64,000 nucleotides of DNA from Hemileia vastatrix (taxonomy: Eukaryota; Basidiomycota; Pucciniomycetes; Pucciniales; Zaghouaniaceae): positions 15,161,001-15,225,000 of the forward strand of contig JASXTE010000001.1 in NCBI GenBank assembly GCA_030280995.1. Reading direction: 5' to 3'. Each line of letters opens with the position of its first letter. Positions within the stretch are counted from its first letter, which is position 1. This document shows, piece after piece, positions 57,652 to 64,000 of the stretch. A program made the position numbers and the translations under genes. The notes beneath the pieces are model-generated. The model was not told the origin of the DNA. It searched no databases and worked only from the letters and a program-made list of their open reading frames with translations.

Positions 57652-60294
57652 TGTCAGCCTGGATACCCCCAGGACTGAGTAAAAAGTACTTATAAGCTAT
57701 GTTAAACACATGGACTATACATGGGAGCAATAAATTAGAGTACACAAATAGTATACATAAATAAATTTATGATAATATACAGAATATGCCATTATAACAC
57801 CTTATATACATGCATATATCCACTTTTTATAAGTCTTATGTACTTAATATTAAGTTGGAATATGTTAGGGTAATTTTAAGAGCCTTAAATATAAGGCTAC
57901 ATAATTTTTAAGTACACTTAAAGCTGTTGCTTTCATTGTTTTATGTAAAAAACAAGAAATGCACTTTAAATCACTTAAAAGTTGATTATATGCGCTATAA
58001 ATTTAATAATATTAAAAATGTGCTTTCACAGATCAATTTTTCTTAATTAGGACTATTGATTTGGCTACTCAAATGCATAAAAATAACACTTTTCAAATTT
58101 GGTGTTTTTTATGCCAGAAATGGCTTCTGTGTACTGGCCACATACTGCCTGCTTTTTTCCTGTGTGAATAGCTTCATTTTTAGAAAATTTAGCTTTTTCA
58201 CACTATAATTACCCCACATTCTACGTCCACTGTGGGGAAACACACTAAAATAGGCAACAGCCGCTTATTTAGTGTCCTAGCTTAATTATAAATGCATTGA
58301 CCCTCTTTATATGCACTAGTTTCATTAATAACCTCATTCTTGGTGCTTTAATTCACTACCACACTTAAATTTGCATAAATTAGTGAAGTATTTACCCATT
58401 CAAGTGCCTGCCTAGGACTGCATGTAGTTACCCCACATCTCACACCCTTTTTTGGGTTTTTTGGTGGTTTCTCAGTCAATTTTGGTTATTTTTAAATGGG
58501 GATTTCACGTAGTATAATGTCACGATCAGCCCCAACATTTCTACTGTTCATCCCCCTTACTATTAAGTAATAATTAGTCTTAATTTTCCCTTTTTGGTAT
58601 TTTATATTAATATATAATATGCATATACTCTCTTTTTTGCTTATTCTTTATGTTTGGTGGATTATCCCTATTACTACAGGATTTTGGCAGGTGATATCAT
58701 TCTAATTATGTTACTAGTCACTCTTTTTGTTTCTGGACACTTCTATTAGCTAGAATGAGGTGTCATTAACTGTGTATTGAGCTGGTAAATCAAAGGGGTC
58801 ATTGGGGAAGTAATTGTGTATAAAAGGAGGGGGTTTTTGGTCTTATTTTCTACATTCTTTATCATTACAATTAAACATATAACCAATACAATTACAATAC
58901 ATATCAATAGTGCTTATAAAGTCTTTGAATAGTATCTGAATTTATTAAATCTATTTCTCTACCAACTATAAGATTGTAAGCCATATATAATTAGTGAGAT
59001 TAAAATTACTGAAACCCTTATATTAGGGGGTGTCAGTTCTGGCAAATCCGCACTTAACTTAAGTGCGGATTTCAAACCAAGTCAGCACTTACAAATCAGC
59101 ACTTAAATTTTGCAAAAAAGTCACTTATTTCAAAAAAGGGTGTCAGTTATGACCTCAAATCAGCACTTTTTTCCCGTTTTTTTTCACAACCACATTTTGG
59201 CCACAAAACATCCCTTCCTTTCTTACCCCATCCCTGTCGCATGTGACACACTGACCTTCCTCGCTACCTACGCATCAATTCTCAGCACACACCCCTTCCT
59301 GACATTTTAAATATTTTGACCAGGCATGTTTACATTCTTTTTTAATTATTTCTTCTACTTCTTAATCTTTTTTCTATGGGTGTCAGTTCTGACCTCAAAT
59401 CAGCACTTTTTTTGTGATTTTTTTTTCAAAACCACATGTTGGCCACATCATCCCTTTCTTTCCTATACCATTTTTTACTCTCCAAATGTCCTCTTTGTGT
59501 ACTTCATTCACTTGGGTTGGTATTTTGGTTTGTTGCATATTCTTTTTTTTTGGAATTTACGGTGAAATTTTTTTTTTGGATGGCTCATTGGTTTTCTTTC
59601 ACCAGCTCAACATGAAATCGCATATTTTCTGAAATCGCATATTTTGTCAGTGATTTTTTTTTTCATTCATCCCTCATATCCTTTTCCTATTCTCCTCCAA
59701 CATCCCTCAAACAATTTGGTTTCATTCATTTTGTCATCTCATCTCTCCAGGTAAGTCACTTTATTCTTTTTTTTTGATTTTTTGATTACTAATTATAATT
59801 TTTTTTGTTTTTTTCTGTTTATTTTATTTTTTTTATCTAAATTTTTTTTGTAAGTGGTTATTTTGGATTTCAATGGTATAATTAACCTTTTTTTTCTCTC
59901 CCTCTTTACTTTCTTTTTTAGCTCCATCACCCTACTCTTCATCCCTCCTTGGCATGGTCATTATCCCCCCTTTCCCTTATTTCACTTTTTTTTGGCTCCA
60001 TTTCATTGAAACACATACATTGCACATTCTTTATGCATTTCACTTACTCCATATTCAATTTCCCCACAATTCCAACATCAATCTTTCTCACTCTATTTTT
60101 CCTACTTTTCAATCAAGGTAAGTTTCATCTCCTTTTTTTCATGCCTATATGATATCTCATTCCTTTTATGAAAAGTTCATACTTAAATATATGTATGACT
60201 CTTATGTGGATAACAGTGAACTTATAAAACTCCTTTTGATCTCATCTTCATTACCACTTTTCAAGTTTTTGTAAAATTTTGAAAATCAGACTCG

Positions 60295-60615
60295 GAATTA
60301 GGGTTAGGTTTATTCAAATCTAATGTTCTTTTAACTGAAGATTCTCCTGAAGGCTACCTTTCATTTCCTACAAACAGATTTGAATTTGATTCAGTGGTTG
60401 CTGAGATATTGACCATTAAAGTTGAGCCTTTTTTTTCCCAATTTAAATTTTTATTTCATTTTTTTATGTAACAAATTAGGGTTAGGTTTATTTAAATCAC
60501 ATGTCCTTTAACTGAAGATTCTACTAAAGCATATCTTTCATTTCCCACAAACAGGTTTGAATTAGGTTCAGTGGTTTCTGAGATTTTGACCTTTGAAGTT
60601 GAGCCTTTTTTCCAA
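60295..60615 (+). repeat. Direct duplication of an about 185 bp leader unit
   Basis: Two units, each AATTAGGGTTAGG(TTTATT), ACTGAAGATTCT, CTTTCATTTCC, GGTTCAGTGGTT(GCTGAGAT) and GTTGAGCCTTTTTT. Present in A, B, D, the old copy at 1-581 and, decayed, in G. Each unit contains a 30-residue open stretch (EDSPEGYLSFP... and EDSTKAYLSFP...), so an exon cannot be excluded. Confidence 0.6.
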
Positions 60616-60697
60616 ATTTCACTTGTCTTATTTCACATTTTTATATTGCATATTTAGAGGATAAGGATTCTGAAACTCTTATATGATTATTATCTAG

Positions 60698-61343
60698 GCA
60701 TTTTAATTATATAGGCATATATTCGTTGCTCACAAATATCACTAAAGCTCAAAAAGATGAAGATTTTTGCTTATGGGATACTCTACCTTCCTTTAACTCT
60801 TTTCTTGCTCTTTGACTCAAAAAGCACTTTAATAAAGCATTTGAAAAAAATCATGAACTTGCAACCAAAGTTGGAATACCAAATTGGTGTTACTCCGAAT
60901 GGGAAGATATCAGCCACAAATATCTTTTATTTTCTAATGTTATTATCACTCATTCTGGATTTCACAATAAAATTCACACCGATACCAAGGACACCAATTT
61001 TCTTACTTTTGGTATATTCTCATATATCAAACCGATTACTGGCCAACCAATACCATCTCCAGCTAAAATCAAATGACATGGTTTATATTTTCCAGACCAC
61101 CGGTGCATCATTGATTTTGGTTTGGGAAATGGTATAATCAAAACTATTTGGAATTCTTCTAAGGATAATCATCAAACGACAAAAGCTCCTCCTGGTTTGG
61201 AATCCTGTCAAGATTTAACACATTTTGGTTGCTCATTTCAAATCAGTCATAAGTTGATTCAAAGAATCAATAAGGTAATGAAAGAAGGTAAAGTTAATCG
61301 ATTTAAAAAAACTTTATTTAGATCCAAAAAGTATGGGGATTAG
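60698..61343 (+). pseudogene. Tet-like 2OG-Fe(II) oxygenase, broken copy in element I
   Basis: Aligns end to end with 37693-38296. It keeps HTD (Fe-binding HxD), ITGQPIPSPAKIK, DHRCIIDFG, DNHQTT and LTHFGCSFQI, and runs to SKKYGD-stop. The same two TGA codons as in A and B, at the L-K-K site (CGA in the intact copy) and after AKIK (GGA in the intact copy), interrupt it. Unlike A it has CGA (Arg) rather than TGA near the C-terminus (GKVNRFKK), so that stop is private to A. No start codon in this exon. Confidence 0.7.
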
Positions 61344-61659
61344 AGTTGTCATCAAAAATTTTATATTTTTCGTAAATTTTTAATAAATATTTTTTATGTA
61401 TCAATTTCCTCAACTAAAGTAATGGGCCCATGACCTTGTGTTGTATAAATGGTAATCATGATAACATTTATTTGTTTCATGGGGTTCCTCTAGCCTATAC
61501 TTGTGGAAAGTCCCAAACTTTTGTTTCTAGATTTGATCTGCATTTTGGCTGAGGGATTGTCATTACTTTAAACTAGTGAAATTGATATATATTAGATATT
61601 TATTTAATAATTTACGTAATTATATTAAATTTAGATGACTTCCACCACTTACTTCAATA

Positions 61660-61800
61660 AAATTCAGGGGGGGTATTGCCAAATTTTCAAATCTGACATG
61701 TGAAATTGATGACTTAGAAAAATTTTGGTGATATCCACCCCTTGCTTCAATAAAATTCAGGGGAGAGTATTGCAAATTTTTTAAAACAGATATGGAATTT
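61660..61800. repeat. Short tandem repeat between convergent gene ends (copy I)
   Basis: Two units of the array described at 36936-37345, in the same position as in copies A and B. Confidence 0.65.
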
Positions 61801-61839
61801 TTTTGACTTGTAAATATTTTGGTGAAAATTTTTGACGAG

Positions 61840-62475
61840 AATGTGAAAGTAATTGTTTCAACCTTGAGCAGGTTTCTGGCTCAAAGGAATAGCAGTACCA
61901 TCAACAAAACCAATACATCCTGGGAAGCCCTCTGCTTGCATAACCTGAGATGATTCAAGTCGCTCTTCTTTTGTTGGCCAGGTGAGAAGTTGAGATTACA
62001 AGGAGTTGATGGCAGTGATACATTGTTTGGTATAAGTGTTAACTGAACAATACCTTAAATCAAAGACATTTTCTAAACGTTTCAAAGCGGCTCCATTACC
62101 ATTTGAACCCAAACGACATAGTGTGATGGCCAATTGAATTGAAGGATGTCATTGTTCTTTTTGAGAATTATTGTGAAATATGGAATGATCCTGAATAAGC
62201 TCAAGAAATTTAAGCAAACATTACTGAGAAGTCCTGAAAAGCTGTCTAAAACTGGGTGTAGATAGTTTAAGAAGTGTTTGGATGGTGTACTTGGGGGTAT
62301 GAAGTACTTGAGGCTTTCTGGGAAGAAGGTAACTTTTCGTGGCCATTTTTGATAAAAAGACAAAATCTTCTTCTAGATCAGAATCAGAATTTCAATCAGA
62401 GTCTAAAGGCAGTTCAAGAGCCATGAAAGTCATTGCTCTATGTAATTTATCATGATTTGAAAGTGAGGAAGGCAT
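61840..62475 (-). pseudogene. Harbinger-like transposase, N-terminal half (copy I)
   Basis: From MPSSLSNHDKLH through the serine-aspartate stretch, FLSKMATKSYLLPRKPQVLHTPKYT (split by no gap), CRLGSNGNGAALKRL and YTKQCITAINSL, then the family-wide TAA and QAEGFPGCIGFVDGTAIPLSQKPA. Additional private stops (after LDSD, RTSQ and QKEQ). The nuclease beyond the first Asp is missing as in the other copies. Confidence 0.75.
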
Positions 62476-62916
62476 AACTCTTATATGATATGATATGAAG
62501 ATGTAAGTGATGTACGATGTTTTGAGTTATGAAGTGTTATGCTGTGGAGTGCTGCATATGAATGGGATGATGCTGACAAATCAGTGAAATGGGACTTGAT
62601 GGTGAAATCAGCACTTTTGGTTGATAAAGTGCGGATTTGAGTGAAATAAGTGACTTATTTCATTTTGATATCCACCAGTATTGGGGCTAGTGTGTTTTGG
62701 AAATCCGCACTTATTTAAGTGCGGATTTGGTCAAATTTAAGTGCGGATTTGTAAGTGCGGATTTGCCAGAACTGACACCCCCTATTGAGTTATATTTTAA
62801 TACTTATTGGATTTATACTACAGTATTCATATAGGAGCATTAAAATATTCTAGACAACTGACCATTCAAGCTAGTTCATGTCTCTGTACTTGAACTCAGC
62901 CTGACATACCTAATTA

Positions 62917-64000
62917 TGTCAGGCTTAGTCCAAGTCCAGAGACGTGAATAGCTTGCTGGTCTAGTGTCTAGAAGATTTACAAAAGGTCCCAAATGAATAC
63001 AATGGTATAAAACAAGCAAGTAGTAGAATAAAATCAATTATAAGGCTCAGTAATTTACTCTCACTTATTATAATTGGTATTACAAGGCTTATTGTTGTGC
63101 AGAAAAATAGATGTAATATATTTAAAATACTATTCAAAGACTCTCTAAAGTACTAATGAAATGTAAGATAAATTGTATTGGTTATATATGGTAATTGTAA
63201 TTGTAAAAATGATAAATTGAATGTAGAAAATATAACCAAAAACCCCCTCCTTTTATACCCAATAATTCCCCAATGATGCCCCTTGATGATTCCAATCCTA
63301 TACACGGCCAAATGCGCCTCAAAATAACTAATAGACCTGTCCAACAACATAAGGAATGACCAATGACAACCAAATAATAATATCACACGCCAAAATCCTG
63401 AAATAATAGGGATAATCCATCACAAATAAAGAATAACCCAAAAAAGAGTGTATATGCGTGTAATATCTATTTTTAATAGACTAAAAATAAAGAAAAGATA
63501 CTAAATATAACACAGTATTAAGGGGGATTAACAGTAGAAATGTTAGAGTTAATTATTACAAATTTATACGTGAAATCCCTGTCCAAAAATAAGCATTATT
63601 GACTGAGAAACCACTGAAAAACCTAATTTAATGCGTGTAAGGGCTGATCCCTGTATGCAGACTCTTGGCAGGCGTAACCACGGGTAAATCCTTGACTAAA
63701 TAGGTGATTTTTAAGTGTGGTAGCATAATTGGGCGCCAAGACTGATGTAACCTATGCAATTAGTGCATTTAATAAGGTTAAATCACATTGAAACTAAATT
63801 AAGACACTAAATAAGCGTCCCTCGCCTATTTTAGTGTGTTTCCACATATAGTGAATGTATGTGGGGTAATTTTAGCGTGAAAAATACTAACTTTGCTAAA
63901 AATGAAGCTATTCAGACGGGAAAAATGCAGACAGTATGTAGCCACTGCACAGAGGCCATTTCTGGCATAAAAAACACCAAATTTGAAAAGTGTTATTTTT
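62917..64000 (-). repeat. Inverted gypsy LTR, truncated by the window end
   Basis: On the minus strand it ends CTAAGCCTGACA at 62917 and extends leftwards through GGGTATAAAAGGAGGGGG (TATA, about 63253) and the GTGTTTTTTATGCCAGAAATGG block. It is a diverged copy of the LTR at 14839-16330. It lies tail to tail with the LTR ending at 62906, 10 bp apart. Confidence 0.8.

Larger units (their letters stand above)
59025..62783 (+). mobile_element. PIF/Harbinger-like TIR transposon, copy I (family 1)
   Basis: The reference copy for ends and target site. ATT (59022-59024) and ATT (62784-62786) flank termini AGGGGGTGTCAGTTCTGG, and the uninterrupted site TTATATTGAGTTATATT exists in the LTR at 14839-16330. 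Length 3759 bp. The right end has five AATCCGCACTT blocks in alternating orientation (62640-62783). Gene order as in A. Both genes carry the family-wide stops. Confidence 0.9.
57652..62906 (+). repeat. Gypsy LTR split by transposon I
   Basis: Starts TGTCAGCCTGGATACCCCC and ends CTCAGCCTGACA. With 59025-62783 and one ATT removed it is about 1493 bp, matching the LTR at 14839-16330 along its length. The outer 5-mers GACTT and TACCT differ. No internal gypsy sequence on either side, so it is a solo LTR or half of a rearranged element. Confidence 0.85.

Noticed and set aside
60296..60310. TTAGGGTTAGG, identical to two telomere repeats
   Set aside because: Only about two repeats, embedded in a duplicated transposon leader and recurring at the same place in every copy; not a telomere or interstitial telomeric tract.
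1..64000. tRNA and rRNA genes
   Set aside because: No clover-leaf with A/B box pair and no rRNA-like conserved stretch noticed on either strand; a tRNAscan run would settle it.

Overview
The window looks like a repeat-dominated, AT-rich basidiomycete genome, most likely a rust fungus (Pucciniales). The reasons are a phenylalanyl-tRNA synthetase alpha gene split by ten short introns, a small cysteine-rich secreted protein of effector type, Ty3/gypsy chromoviruses and many DNA transposons, one group of which carries a Tet-like 2OG-Fe(II) oxygenase. The species is a guess; large AT-rich rust genomes such as Austropuccinia would fit. Only two host genes look intact: the synthetase (41374-43654, +) and the secreted protein (44759-45229, -). 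They sit in a roughly 9 kb island (40.56-49.26 kb) between blocks of nested transposons.

Left block (1-14.8 kb). An old DNA transposon copy was hit by two younger copies, A (585-4049) and B (4183-8413), in opposite orientation. Their target duplications show that the 133 bp between them was later inverted. B was then hit by an LTR retroelement that left a solo LTR (7330-8102). Next come a degraded Ty1/copia element (about 9.48-13.6 kb, -) with a MITE in its integrase, and a truncated transposon end.

Retroelement block (14.8-29.8 kb). A degraded chromovirus-like gypsy element (14839-20439, +) abuts a nearly full-length relative on the other strand (20440-29766, -). The second has both LTRs, gag, protease, RT-RNase H, integrase and chromodomain; two MITEs sit in it.

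Second DNA-transposon block (32.4-40.6 kb). It holds nested copies of a related family (TIR AGGGGGTATCAATGTT) with a trihelix/Myb-like gene, a Tet-like oxygenase exon without stops, and a transposase N-terminal half. A 460 bp MITE made of this family's two ends, and a head-to-head palindrome, lie in the same block.

Right block (49.2-64 kb). It contains an old relative G (49268-53160), relics of another PIF-like transposon, AT-rich sequence with a TAA microsatellite, and two tail-to-tail gypsy LTRs. The first of these LTRs is split by transposon copy I (59025-62783).

The main unusual item is the DNA transposon group itself. The termini are AGGGGGT(A/G)TCA, the target duplication is ATT/AAT, the ends carry strong palindromes, and the cargo is a Tet/JBP-type oxygenase beside the N-terminal half of a PIF/Harbinger-like transposase. 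Copies A, B and I share the same stop codons in both genes, so they spread after those genes were broken and must have been moved in trans. Nothing here was checked against a database; family names rest on motifs read by eye.
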